A stretch of 43,451 nt of DNA. Origin: Gammaproteobacteria bacterium. Lineage in GTDB: Bacteria; Pseudomonadota; Gammaproteobacteria; Steroidobacterales; Woeseiaceae. This document shows, piece by piece, positions 10,063 through 19,801 of this stretch. Within the stretch, counting starts at the first letter, position 1, and each line of letters starts with the position of its first letter. The notes beneath the pieces were generated by a model. It was not told the origin of the DNA. It did not search any database and saw only the letters and a list, made by a program, of their open reading frames with translations. The translations under genes were made by a program, and so were the position numbers. Where the stretch lies: positions 1-43,451 of the forward strand of contig JAHEFG010000014.1 in NCBI GenBank assembly GCA_024640305.1, read 5' to 3'.

Positions 10063-12104
10063 CGATCGACCTCAAGGACCTTGACCTTGACAACGTCGCC
10101 CTCGGCCAACTTATCGCTGACTTTCTCGACACGCTCATTCGAGATTTGCGAGATGTGCACGAGACCATCTTTGCCCGGCAGGATGGTGACAAAAGCACCG
10201 AAGTCCATGAGCCTCGCAACCTTACCTTCGTAAACTCGGCCAACCTCAACGTCGGCTGTAATCAGCTCGATGCGACGACAAGCTTCCTTACCAGAAGCGC
10301 CATCAATAGAAGCAACTCGAACCGTACCGTCCTGATCAATATCGATCGTAGCTCCGGTTTCTTCGGTCATCGCACGGATCACTGAGCCGCCCTTGCCGAT
10401 AACGTCGCGGATCTTCTCTGGATCGATCTTGAAAGTGATGATCGATGGTGCCCACTCGGACATTTCATCACGCGGCGCGCTAATGACCTTGGCCATCTCG
10501 CCGAGAATGTGCAGACGGGCTTCGCGCGCCTGAATCAGGGCGACATCCATGATTTCACGGGTAATGCCCTGGATCTTGATATCCATCTGCAGCGCGGTAA
10601 TGCCGTCTTCTGTCCCGGCCACCTTGAAGTCCATGTCACCGAGATGATCCTCATCACCGAGGATGTCAGTCAATACTGCGAAGTCGTCCCCTTCCTTGAC
10701 GAGTCCCATTGCAACGCCTGCAACCGGTGCTTTCACCGGCACACCTGCATCCATGAGAGCGAGGCTTGTGCCACAGACCGAGGCCATCGAACTGGAGCCA
10801 TTTGACTCCGTGATTTCGGATACGACACGAATGACGTAAGGAAAGTCGTCAAAACTCGGCATGACCGCCTGAATACCGCGGCGAGCCAACTTGCCATGTC
10901 CGATTTCCCGACGCTTCGGCGAACCAACGAACCCGGTCTCACCGACACAAAACGGAGGGAAGTTGTAATGCAACATGAACGGGTCTTTGCGCTCGCCATC
11001 GATCGCATCGATGATCTGGGCGTCTCGCCCGGTGCCCAGCGTGGTGGCTACAATCGCCTGCGTTTCTCCGCGCGTAAAGACAGCCGAGCCGTGCGCACGT
11101 GGCAGCACGCCGACATCGACGTGGATTGGACGAACTGTTTTCTGGTCACGACCATCGATTCGAGGGTTGCCACCGATAACACGGCCACGAACGACCGACT
11201 TTTCGAGCTTGTACAGCGCGCCCTTAACTTCCTCGGCGGACCACTGTGCGTCATCACTGCCAGCAAGCTCTGCAACAACTGCGGACTTTAGCTCACCCAC
11301 TGCCGCCTGCCGATCCATCTTGTCGGTAATCTGATAAGCATCGGCGAATCCAGCTTCGGCCTGGGCCGCAACGGCTGCGGCCAACTCGGTATCCTCTTCC
11401 GGCCCCTGCCAATCCCAGGCTGGTTTGCTGGCTTCAGCTGCGAGTTCGTTAATCGCCACGATAGCGGCCTGTAACTGCTCATGACCGAACATCACGGCAC
11501 CCAGCATGACTTCTTCAGACAGACGGTCTGCCTCGGACTCAACCATCAGGACAGCATCTTTCGTGCCAGCCACAACGAGCTCGAGATCCGAATCTGCCAG
11601 CGTGGTTTTGGATGGGTTGAGCACGTAACTGCCATCGACGTAGCCAACCTTCGCTGCACCAATCGGGCCAGCGAACGGCATACCTGAAATGGCCAGCGCT
11701 GCGGAGGCGCCGATAAGAGCCGGGATGTCCGAGTCTACGTCCGGATTCAGCGATATGACCGTGGCGATAACCTGAACCTCATTCTTGAATCCTTTCGGAA
11801 ACAGTGGGCGAATGGGTCGGTCAATCAGGCGACAGACCAGCGTTTCTTTCTCGCTGGGGCGCCCTTCGCGCTTAAAAAAGCCGCCTGGAATTTTACCGGC
11901 GGCGTAGGTTTTTTCCTGGTAGTTAACTGTCAGGGGGAAAAAGTCCCTGCCCGGATCAGCGGCCTTACGACCAACTGCGGTAACCAAAACAATGGTTTCG
12001 GCCATGTTTACCAATACTGCGCCGTCAGCCTGACGGGCTATAGCACCAGTTTCGAGCGATACCTCATGCTCCCCAAACTGGAAAGTCTTCTTAATTGAAT
12101 TCAC
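10017..12104 (-). CDS. pnp: Polynucleotide phosphorylase
   Basis: 3'-5' phosphorolytic exoribonuclease and component of the RNA degradosome, 695 residues as expected. Two RNase PH-like domains are separated by the alpha-helical linker. Then come the KH domain with IGKGG (about 560-615) and the S1 domain beginning [19 protein letters not shown] (about 621-690). The start is GTG at 12104 with only a modest GAGAT upstream; this gives the family's normal [20 protein letters not shown] beginning. It follows rpsO as in most gammaproteobacteria. In E. coli pnp autoregulates through an RNase III site in its leader; the 99-base rpsO-pnp gap here shows no comparably long hairpin. Confidence 0.98.
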   Translation of the reverse strand: MNSIKKTFQFGEHEVSLETGAIARQADGAVLVNMAETIVLVTAVGRKAADPGRDFFPLTVNYQEKTYAAGKIPGGFFKREGRPSEKETLVCRLIDRPIRPLFPKGFKNEVQVIATVISLNPDVDSDIPALIGASAALAISGMPFAGPIGAAKVGYVDGSYVLNPSKTTLADSDLELVVAGTKDAVLMVESEADRLSEEVMLGAVMFGHEQLQAAIVAINELAAEASKPAWDWQGPEEDTELAAAVAAQAEAGFADAYQITDKMDRQAAVGELKSAVVAELAGSDDAQWSAEEVKGALYKLEKSVVRGRVIGGNPRIDGRDQKTVRPIHVDVGVLPRAHGSAVFTRGETQAIVATTLGTGRDAQIIDAIDGERKDPFMLHYNFPPFCVGETGFVGSPKRREIGHGKLARRGIQAVMPSFDDFPYVIRVVSEITESNGSSSMASVCGTSLALMDAGVPVKAPVAGVAMGLVKEGDDFAVLTDILGDEDHLGDMDFKVAGTEDGITALQMDIKIQGITREIMDVALIQAREARLHILGEMAKVISAPRDEMSEWAPSIITFKIDPEKIRDVIGKGGSVIRAMTEETGATIDIDQDGTVRVASIDGASGKEACRRIELITADVEVGRVYEGKVARLMDFGAFVTILPGKDGLVHISQISNERVEKVSDKLAEGDVVKVKVLEVDRQGRVRLSMKDVDAE

Positions 12105-12203
12105 GTTTTATCTCGATTTGAAATGATGACGGCAACAGCAAAAGACAGCGCACCCATGACGGGAGCGACTTGTCGATTAGCAAATTGCCATATTGGCCGC
12201 TAT
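12105..12203. other. rpsO-pnp spacer
   Basis: Ninety-nine bases between the rpsO stop and the pnp GTG. Only short hairpins (for example CCC-GTCAT-GGG on the minus strand) are visible. I see no clear intrinsic terminator and no long stem of the E. coli pnp-leader type. Confidence 0.4.
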
Positions 12204-12473
12204 TTAGCGACGAAGTCCGAGCCGGGTTATCAGCTCGCGATACCGACCCTGGTCCTTTGCTTTCAGGTAATCAAGCAACTTACGTCGCTTGTTAATCATC
12301 TTCAGCAAACCCTGACGGCTATGGTGATCTTTCTTGTGCTCGCCGAAATGGCCGGTGAGCTCAGAAATGCGTGCAGACAGCAAAGCTACCTGTACTTCGG
12401 GAGATCCTGTGTCGGCTTCTCCGCGGGAATATTCAGCGACGATTTCGCTCTTCGCTTCAGTTGAAAGTGACAT
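12204..12473 (-). CDS. rpsO: 30S ribosomal protein S15
   Basis: Primary 16S rRNA-binding protein of the 30S platform, 89 residues, the standard length. Family hallmarks are [32 protein letters not shown] and the C-terminal [17 protein letters not shown]. The ATG at 12473 follows GAGGTAAACGAAGG. The gene lies between truB and pnp in the conserved order. A weak -10 (TAGAAT on the minus strand, in the truB-rpsO gap) may give it its own promoter, as in E. coli. Confidence 0.98.
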   Translation of the reverse strand: MSLSTEAKSEIVAEYSRGEADTGSPEVQVALLSARISELTGHFGEHKKDHHSRQGLLKMINKRRKLLDYLKAKDQGRYRELITRLGLRR

Positions 12474-12567
12474 CCTTCGTTTACCTCAGTCTTCTCTTCA
12501 TTGGCCCTTTTTGCAGCGCGGTATTCTAGCGTCTGTTTCCGGGCATTAATAGTCCAAAATCAAATAT

Positions 12568-13503
12568 CTACGGGTTTTTTTCGCCGGTTAGAAACACCCG
12601 GCGAGGCGCGACCTGACCACTGTCAGAGAGCTCACCCACACCTAAAAATTCGCCAGCGCCGCCATAAACGCGCGTCAGCCCACTGGCAGCCTCATCCTGA
12701 ACCGCTGAAACGGTCTGGCCGGCCGTAAAACGCTGTCCGGCACCGTTATCCAGGGTGACTGCGGGCAGCCCCTGTAACGCGGCATCTGGCGGCAGCAAGC
12801 TGTCTCGCAGTGCTGCCAGCCCTTCCTCAGCAGCAGCTTCAACGCGAGGCAACTCGATCATGTCGTCGGCCTGAAAATCAGCCACGGACTCGCGGTGCAA
12901 CCTGACCGTGTGCGCCACCGTGCCTGCCTTGGCGGCGATATCCTCTACCAGGCTGCGAATATAGGTGCCTTTTGAGCAATGCACCGTAAAAACAAGCCGG
13001 TTTCCCGCAATCTCAAGCAACTCGATGGCATCGATACGGATCGGCCGCGGCTTACGCTCTACGGTCTCTCCCTTGCGGGCCAGCTCATACAGGCGTTTGC
13101 CACCCTGCCTGAGCGCCGAGTACATCGGTGGAATCTGTTCGGATTCCCCAAGAAACCCTTCGAGAATGGCCAGCCATTCGTCCCGGGATAACTCAGGAAC
13201 ATCTGCCGTCGCATTTTCTGTACCGTCAGCATCGCCCGTGTCTGTTGCTATCCCGAGTTTCGCGGTTACGCGATAGCTTTTGTCCGCATTCAGCAAGAAA
13301 GCACAGACCTTGGTTGCTTCGCCGAAGCACAGCGGTAGCATGCCAGTTGCTGCCGGATCGAGGCTGCCTGTGTGCCCTGCCTTTCTGGCGTTGAGAAGAC
13401 GCTTGACCCGCTGCAACGCCTGGTTCGACGTCAGCCCGGCCGGCTTATTGAGCAACAGCAATCCGTCTACCGCATCAAAACGGCTCTTCGATCGACGACT
13501 CAC
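12568..13503 (-). CDS. truB: tRNA pseudouridine-55 synthase
   Basis: Makes pseudouridine 55 in the T-loop of tRNAs. The protein is 311 residues, with the catalytic aspartate (Asp49) in GHTGSLDPAATGMLPLCFGEATK-like context, the Y-containing motif RVTAKLGIATDTGDADG, and the GTYIRSL motif (in CSKGTYIRSLVEDI). A C-terminal PUA-like segment ends the protein. The start is GTG at 13503, 5 bases after the rbfA stop, with a GGGA upstream. Part of the infB-rbfA-truB-rpsO-pnp string. Confidence 0.97.
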   Translation of the reverse strand: MSRRSKSRFDAVDGLLLLNKPAGLTSNQALQRVKRLLNARKAGHTGSLDPAATGMLPLCFGEATKVCAFLLNADKSYRVTAKLGIATDTGDADGTENATADVPELSRDEWLAILEGFLGESEQIPPMYSALRQGGKRLYELARKGETVERKPRPIRIDAIELLEIAGNRLVFTVHCSKGTYIRSLVEDIAAKAGTVAHTVRLHRESVADFQADDMIELPRVEAAAEEGLAALRDSLLPPDAALQGLPAVTLDNGAGQRFTAGQTVSAVQDEAASGLTRVYGGAGEFLGVGELSDSGQVAPRRVFLTGEKNP

Positions 13504-13508
13504 GGTAC

Positions 13509-13871
13509 TTATCCCTGCTCTTCTGGGTGCAAAGCGCTGTCGATCAGCTCGCTGATCTTCATGCTCTGCGCGGCGCTGTCATCGTGTGCAAACCGCAATT
13601 GTGGGACATGCCGAACCTTGATCGCCCGGCCGAGCTTCGAACGCAGGAAGCCGGTGGCTTTTTGGAGGCCTTCAAGCGCGGCTTCGGGGTCGTCATCGGG
13701 ATTCATGAGGCTGAAATAGACGCGCGCCACACTGAGATCCCGAGACAGATCGACCGATGTCAGAGACACGCCTTGCAGTCTCGGATCCTTTGTCTCGAAG
13801 CGCAGCAATTCGCTCAACGTGCGTAGCACCTCGGTTCCGAGGCGCTGATTACGTGCAAACTCGCGAGGCAT
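13509..13871 (-). CDS. rbfA: 30S ribosome-binding factor A
   Basis: Cold-shock ribosome maturation factor that binds near the 16S 5' helix. The 120-residue product is a KH-fold protein with [19 protein letters not shown] at its start and the family motif VDLSRDLSVARVYFS. The open frame extends 13 codons upstream into infB, but the correct start is the ATG at 13871. This overlaps the infB stop by one base (TGATG), implying translational coupling. Confidence 0.97.
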   Translation of the reverse strand: MPREFARNQRLGTEVLRTLSELLRFETKDPRLQGVSLTSVDLSRDLSVARVYFSLMNPDDDPEAALEGLQKATGFLRSKLGRAIKVRHVPQLRFAHDDSAAQSMKISELIDSALHPEEQG

Positions 13872-16396
13872 CAGTCCAACGTACGAGCTACTTCGATACG
13901 CTCGAAGCACTCAATCTGGTCGCCAACCTGGACGTTATCGTAGTTCTTGACGCCGATACCGCACTCGGTTCCTGAGCGAACCTCATTTACGTCATCCTTG
14001 AATCGACGCAAAGACTCGAGTTCGCCTTCATAGATTACGACGTTCTCACGGAGGACACGGATCGGATTGGAGCGCTTCACATAGCCTTCCGTTACGATGC
14101 AACCCGCGATATCGCCCAGCTTGGGTGATGAAAATACTTCCTTGACCTCGGCCAGACCGACGATCTGCTCACGTATTTCCGGAGCGAGCAGACCACTGAC
14201 AGCCGCTTTCACATCGTCTATGGCCTCGTAAATAATGCTGTAATAGCGAACGTCGACGCCTGATTCCTTGATTGCCACTCGCGCAGCGGCATCGGCGCGT
14301 ACGTTAAAGCCAATGATGACCGCATCTGAGGCCGCAGCCAGGCTCGCATCCGTCTCCGTAATACCACCGACTCCGCAGCTAAGTACTTTGACCTTGACCT
14401 CATCATTCGACAGATTGGTCAGCGCATCCCGAAGCGCTTCGGAACTGCCATGCACGTCGGATTTGATGATAATAGAAACAGAGGCGCTTCCTGTTTCAGC
14501 CATCTGGCTGAACACATCCTCGAGTTTCGACGCCTGTTGTTGCGCGAGCTTCGCATCTCGTGTCTTGGCCTGCCTGAACTCAGCAACTTCGCGTGCCTTG
14601 CGTTCGTTCTTGACGACCTGAAAGTCATCGCCAGCCGCCGGCGTCTTGGATAAGCCGAGGACCACAGCCGGGTCTGACGGTCCGGCCGATTCGATTGACT
14701 TTCCGCTTTCGTCAAACATATTTCGCACACGGCCGTATTCTTCGCCCGCGATGATCATGTCGCCTTGCTTTAGCGTGCCCGCCTGAACCAGCATTGTTGC
14801 AACGGCGCCACGGCCCTTCTCAAGACTCGCCTCAATGACAATGCCCTGGCCAGGTCCATCCGCAACCGCTTTGAGATCCATCAGCTCAGCCTGCAACAGG
14901 ATCGACTCGAGCAGCTTGTCCACGCCTTCTCCAGTGTGGGCAGAGACGTTGACGAACAGTTGCTCTCCACCCCATTCTTCGGAGATGACCTCATGTTGCG
15001 ACAACTCATTTCTAACCCGCTCCGGATCTGAGTTCTCACGATCAATCTTGTTCACGGCCACAACAATGGGAACACCCGCCGCTTTCGAGTGCTGAATAGC
15101 TTCGATAGTCTGAGGCATCACACCATCATCTGCAGCAACAACAAGCACCACTATATCGGTTGCCTGAGCACCACGTGCCCGCATCGCTGTGAATGCGGCA
15201 TGGCCCGGCGTATCCAGAAAAGTAATCGGGCCCTTGTCGGTTGTCACCGAATAAGCGCCGATGTGCTGAGTAATTCCGCCAGCCTCGTCATCGGCGACCT
15301 TTGTACGTCGAATATAATCAAGTAACGACGTCTTACCGTGGTCAACATGGCCCATAATCGTGACGACCGGAGCACGACTTACCTCTTCTCCGGTAAGCTT
15401 TTCTTCGGCTGCAAGCAATTGCTCATCGACGTCGCCACCCGTAGCCGGTTTGGCAACATGCCCGAGTTCTTCAACAGCGAGCGTCGCCGTATCCTGATCA
15501 ATGACCTGGTTTATCGTAACCATCGCACCCAGGTTGAATAAAACTTTGACGACCTCGTTACCCTTGATCGCCATGCGTTGCGCAAGCTCGGAAACCGAGA
15601 TATTTTCGGGTATCTCTACTTCATGAATTACAGGCGCGGTCGGTCTTTCGAAACCGTGTTGCGAATCGCCGCTGAGTGAAACCGTACGCCGGCGCGCCGG
15701 AGCCTTGCGCTTTCGTCGACCACTTTTGTCGCCCGCTACATGCAATTCTCTGCGGCCATAACGCGTATCACCCTGCTTCGGCTTCGGCTTCGCCTTCTCT
15801 TTTGTACGGCGTGCCTTCGCATCCTGCTCCGCTTTCTCCAGCCGGGCCTTCTCTTCGACTGCTGCGGCGGCCGCCTGATCAGCAGCTTTACGCGCCAGTT
15901 CTTCAGCAGTCGCGCGTTCTTCCTCCGCCTTCTGCCGCTGCTCTTCCTCAAGCCGAGCGGCTTCTTGCTTCTTGGCTTCGGCCTGCTCTATCGCTTGCTT
16001 CTCAGCCTCAATGCGTTGTTCTTCCTCAAGACGCGCGCGATCGAGTTTCTCTTGCTCCTGCTGCGCCTGCTCTTCAAGGACATCTCGCTTGATGTAGGTA
16101 CGCTTCTTACGAACTTCGACGTTGACGGTATGCGAGCGACCTTGCGCACCGGACAAACGAAGCTCCGACTGGGACTTGCGATTCAGCGTTATTCGTCGTG
16201 GCGCCGCGGCAAACCCGGCCGTCTCCTCCTGGCCGTGGCTACGACGCAGATGAGATAACAACTCCAGCTTCGCATCATCGCTAATCAAATCATCCGAACT
16301 ACTGACCTTGATACCGGCTTCATCCAGCTGCGCGAGCAGCTTATCGACCGGCACTTTCAGTACCTCAGCAAATTGTGCAATTGTTACATCAGCCAT
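13871..16396 (-). CDS. infB: Translation initiation factor IF-2
   Basis: GTPase that brings initiator tRNA to the 30S subunit; 841 residues. An N-terminal IF2_N helical domain (1-50) is followed by a long, highly charged E/K/R/A/Q-rich linker (about 95-235) and a second IF2_N-type segment (about 260-310). The G domain has G1 GHVDHGKT (349-356), G3 DTPGHAAF and G4 NKID. Domain II and the C-terminal tRNA-binding region follow, ending MEDD-less in [14 protein letters not shown]. The ATG at 16396 has GGAG 7 bases upstream. It lies 25 bases after nusA and is coupled to rbfA. The antisense strand of the charged linker opens misleading leucine-rich frames. Confidence 0.98.
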   Translation of the reverse strand: MADVTIAQFAEVLKVPVDKLLAQLDEAGIKVSSSDDLISDDAKLELLSHLRRSHGQEETAGFAAAPRRITLNRKSQSELRLSGAQGRSHTVNVEVRKKRTYIKRDVLEEQAQQEQEKLDRARLEEEQRIEAEKQAIEQAEAKKQEAARLEEEQRQKAEEERATAEELARKAADQAAAAAVEEKARLEKAEQDAKARRTKEKAKPKPKQGDTRYGRRELHVAGDKSGRRKRKAPARRRTVSLSGDSQHGFERPTAPVIHEVEIPENISVSELAQRMAIKGNEVVKVLFNLGAMVTINQVIDQDTATLAVEELGHVAKPATGGDVDEQLLAAEEKLTGEEVSRAPVVTIMGHVDHGKTSLLDYIRRTKVADDEAGGITQHIGAYSVTTDKGPITFLDTPGHAAFTAMRARGAQATDIVVLVVAADDGVMPQTIEAIQHSKAAGVPIVVAVNKIDRENSDPERVRNELSQHEVISEEWGGEQLFVNVSAHTGEGVDKLLESILLQAELMDLKAVADGPGQGIVIEASLEKGRGAVATMLVQAGTLKQGDMIIAGEEYGRVRNMFDESGKSIESAGPSDPAVVLGLSKTPAAGDDFQVVKNERKAREVAEFRQAKTRDAKLAQQQASKLEDVFSQMAETGSASVSIIIKSDVHGSSEALRDALTNLSNDEVKVKVLSCGVGGITETDASLAAASDAVIIGFNVRADAAARVAIKESGVDVRYYSIIYEAIDDVKAAVSGLLAPEIREQIVGLAEVKEVFSSPKLGDIAGCIVTEGYVKRSNPIRVLRENVVIYEGELESLRRFKDDVNEVRSGTECGIGVKNYDNVQVGDQIECFERIEVARTLD

Positions 16397-16421
16397 TCTT
16401 TAACTCCGCGTAAGCCCGCAC

Positions 16422-17924
16422 TCAGGCCTGCTGCTCTTCTTCAAACCAGTGCGCACGTGCCTTCATAATCAAGGCAGCCGCTTCCTCAGGATCCATTTCT
16501 TTGATGTCGAGCAAGTCATCGGTCGCAAGTTCAGCCAGGTCCTCGCGGGTGACTACACCCTTGCTCGCGAGGATGAAAGCCAGGCTTTTTTCCATACCTT
16601 CAAGGCTTAACAGATCCTCTGCAGGTTCTGCTTCATCGATTTTTTCTTCCTGCACGATCGCCTGTGTCAACAATACGTCGCGCGCACGACTTCGCAGCTC
16701 CTCGACAATGTCCTCATCGAACTCTTCGATTTCAACCAACTCGGAAGCAGGTACGTAAGCCACTTCCTCGATCGTGGAAAAACCTTCCTGAACGAGAATC
16801 AAGGCAACTTCTTCATCAACGTCGAGCTGCTTCGAGAACAACTCAATCAGCACTCGCATTTCCGATTCGCTCTTTTCATCGGCATCCGCAGCTGTCATCA
16901 CATTGAGTTCCCAACCGGACAGTTCACTGGCAAGACGAATATTTTGTCCGCCGCGGCCAATCGCCTGCGACAACTTATCTTCCTCAACTGCGATATCCAT
17001 GCTGTGCGCATCTTCATCGACGACAATCGAGACGACCTCGGCCGGAGACATTGCGTTAACAACGAATTGTGCCGGATTGTCATCCCAGAGAATGATGTCG
17101 ACGCGCTCACCGGCCAGTTCGTTCGAAACAGCCTGAACCCGCGATCCACGCATGCCGACGCAAGCGCCAACAGCATCGATGCGACTGTCGTTACTTCTAA
17201 CCGCAATCTTCGCTCGCAAGCCCGGATCTCGAGCCGCTCCGAGAATGTCAATGAGGCCCTGGCCCACTTCCGGCACTTCGATTTTGAATAACTCGATCAG
17301 GAACTGCGGCGAGGTTCGCGTCATGAATAACTGCGGGCCACGCAACTCGGATCGTACCTCTGTGAGCAACGCTTTGATGCGGTCTTGCGGGCGCACAGGT
17401 TCACGCGGAACCATCTGGTCGCGCGCAACAAAACCTTCGGCGTTACCGCCAAGGTCGATATAAACACCGTTTCGATCAACTCGCTTGACCAGTCCCGAAA
17501 GCATTTCGCCCTCGCGATCCTGGTATTCCTCAACAACCTGCTCGCGTTCGGCCTCTCGCACCTTCTGTACGATGACCTGCTTTGCGGTCTGCGCGGCAAT
17601 TCGGCCAAACTCCACTGACTCCATCGGCACCTCGACGTAACCACCCGGCTCAGCGGCTGCATCAACATCGACTGCATCGATCATGCGTAGCTCCCGATCA
17701 GGAACCTCAAGCTCAGTCGATTCATCTTCGAATACCAGCCAGCGGCGAAACGTGTCGTAGTCGCCCGTCTCGCGATCGATCGCGACGCGAACCTCGATGT
17801 CTTCGCCATGTTTTCTGCGCGTAGCAGACGCCAGCGCGGCTTCGATGGCCTCGAAGATAATTTCCTTCTCGACGCCCTTTTCGTTCGAAACGGCGTCAAC
17901 AACCATCAAAATCTCTTTACTCAT
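16422..17924 (-). CDS. nusA: Transcription elongation/termination factor NusA
   Basis: RNA polymerase-associated factor controlling pausing, intrinsic termination and antitermination. From the ATG at 17924 the protein is 500 residues: an N-terminal polymerase-binding domain (1-130), S1 (about 133-200), two KH domains (about 200-345, with FVGMRGSRVQ-like and IGRGGQNIRLAS motifs) and two C-terminal acidic repeats (about 355-495), the gammaproteobacterial form. The ATG at 17939 is rejected because the GGAG ribosome-binding site lies just inside it, 9 bases before 17924. It is 38 bases after rimP. The rimP leader contains two terminators through which NusA could regulate its own operon. Confidence 0.97.
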   Translation of the reverse strand: MSKEILMVVDAVSNEKGVEKEIIFEAIEAALASATRRKHGEDIEVRVAIDRETGDYDTFRRWLVFEDESTELEVPDRELRMIDAVDVDAAAEPGGYVEVPMESVEFGRIAAQTAKQVIVQKVREAEREQVVEEYQDREGEMLSGLVKRVDRNGVYIDLGGNAEGFVARDQMVPREPVRPQDRIKALLTEVRSELRGPQLFMTRTSPQFLIELFKIEVPEVGQGLIDILGAARDPGLRAKIAVRSNDSRIDAVGACVGMRGSRVQAVSNELAGERVDIILWDDNPAQFVVNAMSPAEVVSIVVDEDAHSMDIAVEEDKLSQAIGRGGQNIRLASELSGWELNVMTAADADEKSESEMRVLIELFSKQLDVDEEVALILVQEGFSTIEEVAYVPASELVEIEEFDEDIVEELRSRARDVLLTQAIVQEEKIDEAEPAEDLLSLEGMEKSLAFILASKGVVTREDLAELATDDLLDIKEMDPEEAAALIMKARAHWFEEEQQA

Positions 17925-17962
17925 TACCAGTAACTCCAAATCAACCGGGACTTCACTCGTCC

Positions 17963-18406
17963 TCAGCGCACCAGTCGTGCGGTATCGATCGTCGCAATTG
18001 GCAATTCATGCGACTCACCATCCACCTCGACCACTATATTCTCGTCATCCGATGACACCAACGTGCCCCGGAATCGCTTGCGCCCCAATACCGGGAAACG
18101 CATCTGCACTTTCACTGTCTCGCCCTCAAACCGTTGAAAATGCTCAACTTTTGTCAATTTCCGGTCCAACCCTGGCGACGACACCTCCAGGTTGTACTGA
18201 CCTGGCAGTGGATCCTCGACATCCAGCAGCGCACTCACCGCCCGACTGACCTTCTCGCAATCCTCCAGCGCAATACCATCCGGATGATCGATAAAAATCC
18301 GCACCAGCCCATCCTTGCCACCCAACCTGGCTTCCAGATCCGATACTTCGTATCCCAAGCGCTCGATCGCTGGTTCCAGCAGTTTCCTTAGCTCGTCACC
18401 CGTCAC
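17963..18406 (-). CDS. rimP: Ribosome maturation factor RimP
   Basis: Needed for maturation of the 30S subunit. The 147-residue protein has the typical LLEPAIERLGYEVSDLE start, FIDHPDGIALEDCEKVSRAVSALLDVEDP core, the family signature YNLEVSSPGLDRKL and a C-terminal Sm-like barrel. The start is a GTG at 18406 preceded by AAGG at 7 bases. First gene of rimP-nusA-infB-rbfA-truB-rpsO-pnp. No tRNA-fMet gene precedes it, unlike in E. coli. Confidence 0.95.
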   Translation of the reverse strand: MTGDELRKLLEPAIERLGYEVSDLEARLGGKDGLVRIFIDHPDGIALEDCEKVSRAVSALLDVEDPLPGQYNLEVSSPGLDRKLTKVEHFQRFEGETVKVQMRFPVLGRKRFRGTLVSSDDENIVVEVDGESHELPIATIDTARLVR

Positions 18407-18435
18407 CGAAAAACCTTAACTCTTTGTTTCAAAAC

Positions 18436-18461
18436 AAAAAATGGGCCAATGGCCCATTTTT
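18436..18461 (-). terminator. Second leader terminator hairpin ahead of rimP
   Basis: ATGGGCC / GGCCCAT stem (18441-18447 with 18451-18457) with A- and T-tracts on either side, so it can act on the minus strand (T-tract read from 18441 to 18436) and perhaps on both. It lies about 35 bases before the rimP start codon and downstream of the predicted rimP promoter. Confidence 0.7.
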
Positions 18462-18470
18462 ATTCGCAAC

Positions 18471-18495
18471 AAAAAACCCCTTGTCGGGGCCTTTT
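18471..18495 (-). terminator. First leader terminator hairpin ahead of rimP
   Basis: On the minus strand GGCCCCGACAAGGGG is followed by TTTTTT (18476-18471): a CCCC/GGGG stem flanked by AAAA/TTTT complementarity. It may end transcripts from the upstream PEBP gene, but it also lies inside the predicted rimP leader. Confidence 0.7.
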
Positions 18496-18549
18496 CTGCG
18501 AAGACTCTGGCTACGCGGTGTCCATTGCCCACCACGACGTTCGCGCGGG

Positions 18550-18579
18550 ATTATACGGCAGTCATTGCGGCCGACGCAA
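18550..18579 (-). promoter_or_regulatory. Predicted sigma-70 promoter of the rimP-nusA-infB operon
   Basis: On the minus strand -35 TTGCGT (18579-18574), an 18-base spacer and a perfect -10 TATAAT (18555-18550) are followed by CCCGCGCG, a GC-rich discriminator like that of the dksA promoter. Transcription would start near 18543, giving a leader of about 137 nt that contains both terminator hairpins and a 4-codon ATG-to-TAG frame (MDTA). Confidence 0.6.
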
Positions 18580-18617
18580 TGAAAGGATTAGGAAAATCGC
18601 GAGCGCGCCTGGCAGCA

Positions 18618-19094
18618 CTACTCCCTTACGTACGTACCCACCAGACGATTCATCCCGATCACATTCGGCTCAATCACTCGAAGGAGTTCCTCCAGCGACA
18701 AACCCGGCTCGAGATCGGACACGCAATCCAAGGCCAATATCCAGAAAAAATAATGATGCAGACCATGACCTTCTGGCGGCATCGGCCCACCGTAACCGTT
18801 ATTTCCGAAGTTATTGGCGCCGCTGGTGTAGCTCTCCTCACCTTCGGTGAGCTGTGTGACCGAAGCCGGGATGTTGTACAGCACCCAATGCACGAAGCCG
18901 TAGTTGCCTGGTGTGACGAGCGGCGCATCGGGATCATGGCAGAACAGAGCGAAGGATTCTGTCCCCTCGGGTGCTTTTGACCACGACAAGGCCGGCGAAA
19001 GGTCGTCGCCCTCCCCGGTGTAATTCTTTGGAATATTACCTCGTTCCTGGAACGCTGAGCTGGAAAGCTTCATTTCTGATAGTGCGAATCCCAT
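18618..19094 (-). CDS. PEBP/YbhB-family phosphatidylethanolamine-binding-like protein
   Basis: Cytoplasmic PEBP-fold protein of the bacterial YbhB/YbcL type, 158 residues, the usual length. Ligand-pocket motifs CHDPDAPL and GHGLHHYFFWILALD are present, along with the IPKNYTGEGDDLSPALSW N-terminal block. The ATG at 19094 has GAGGAG 8 bases upstream, so the seven residues before MKLSSSAF are probably translated. No signal peptide. The biological ligand of bacterial members is unknown. It stands alone between the rimP leader and an exported protein gene. Confidence 0.92.
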   Translation of the reverse strand: MGFALSEMKLSSSAFQERGNIPKNYTGEGDDLSPALSWSKAPEGTESFALFCHDPDAPLVTPGNYGFVHWVLYNIPASVTQLTEGEESYTSGANNFGNNGYGGPMPPEGHGLHHYFFWILALDCVSDLEPGLSLEELLRVIEPNVIGMNRLVGTYVRE

Positions 19095-19133
19095 CTGAGT
19101 GACTCCTCTTCAATCTTGCCAATGGACGATTGA

Positions 19134-19679
19134 CTAGTGACCCGGGATCATGATGTGGGCAAAAGGCGTTCCCTGTAGCATGAGCCATGGCCGAAAATGA
19201 TCTATTTGTGCACTGAACCCGGTTCCCTCGGCGGTAGCATATGGCACGTGAATAACGGTAAGCGGCAGAGCCTCCTCAAATTTCTGGCCTCGAAGCGTAT
19301 ACCGAATTTCCATAGCCGGCAGAACCAGTTTGCCTGATTCAATCTCTGCTTCAAGTATCTCGCTTCTGTTTTCAACGCCGGACTCCTTAAGTTCACGATT
19401 CCTTTCGAAAAAGGTCTCCAGGCTCTTCGGAAAGCAAAGTACGTAGAAGGGCTCGTCAAGATTTGGCCTCGGATCGTCTGCCCAACACGTCATGCCGTTT
19501 GACCCTTTACGTAGCATGTTCCGCTCACCCGAAGAACTGTAGCCAATGACCGTCGCTTCCGCACGGAGCGCCTCTGGCAGCGCACTAAGGGCTTCGTGGA
19601 TCTGTTCGTGAGCACTTTTTTGAGCATAAACCTGGGAACTAGCAATCAGGATTATGGCGATCAGCAGGATTCTCGTCAT
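19134..19679 (-). CDS. Small exported protein of unknown function
   Basis: 181 residues from the ATG at 19679, which has a strong GGAGG 6 bases upstream; the longer frame from 19790 lacks any start signal. The N-terminus MTRILLIAIILIASSQVYA-Q is a Sec signal peptide with a likely cut after VYA. The mature part contains two cysteines (TCWADD and VLCFPK) that could form a disulphide, an acidic helical middle (ELKESG...EILEAEIESG) and a beta-rich C-terminus. I do not recognise the family. It is probably periplasmic. It lies upstream of the PEBP gene with a 39-base gap and may be cotranscribed with it. Confidence 0.75.
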   Translation of the reverse strand: MTRILLIAIILIASSQVYAQKSAHEQIHEALSALPEALRAEATVIGYSSSGERNMLRKGSNGMTCWADDPRPNLDEPFYVLCFPKSLETFFERNRELKESGVENRSEILEAEIESGKLVLPAMEIRYTLRGQKFEEALPLTVIHVPYATAEGTGFSAQIDHFRPWLMLQGTPFAHIMIPGH

Positions 19680-19801
19680 CTGGTACCTCCGATATCTAAG
19701 GCGGCCGCTATGAATCCGGTGAACTTGCCAACCGCTATAGCCAGCATGCCGCAGTGGCTTGCAATCTGCCAATGGATAAGGTCTGAGCATCAGGCGAGCG
19801 C

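Noticed and set aside
15740..16258. Plus-strand leucine-rich frame of 172 residues.
   Set aside because: Antisense of the charged E/K/R linker of IF-2; such linkers open leucine-rich frames on the other strand. No start signal.
18407..18617. Searched for a tRNA-fMet gene or other tRNA ahead of rimP, as in E. coli.
   Set aside because: No T-loop (GGTTCGAATC-like) sequence or cloverleaf found; the space holds a promoter and terminator hairpins.
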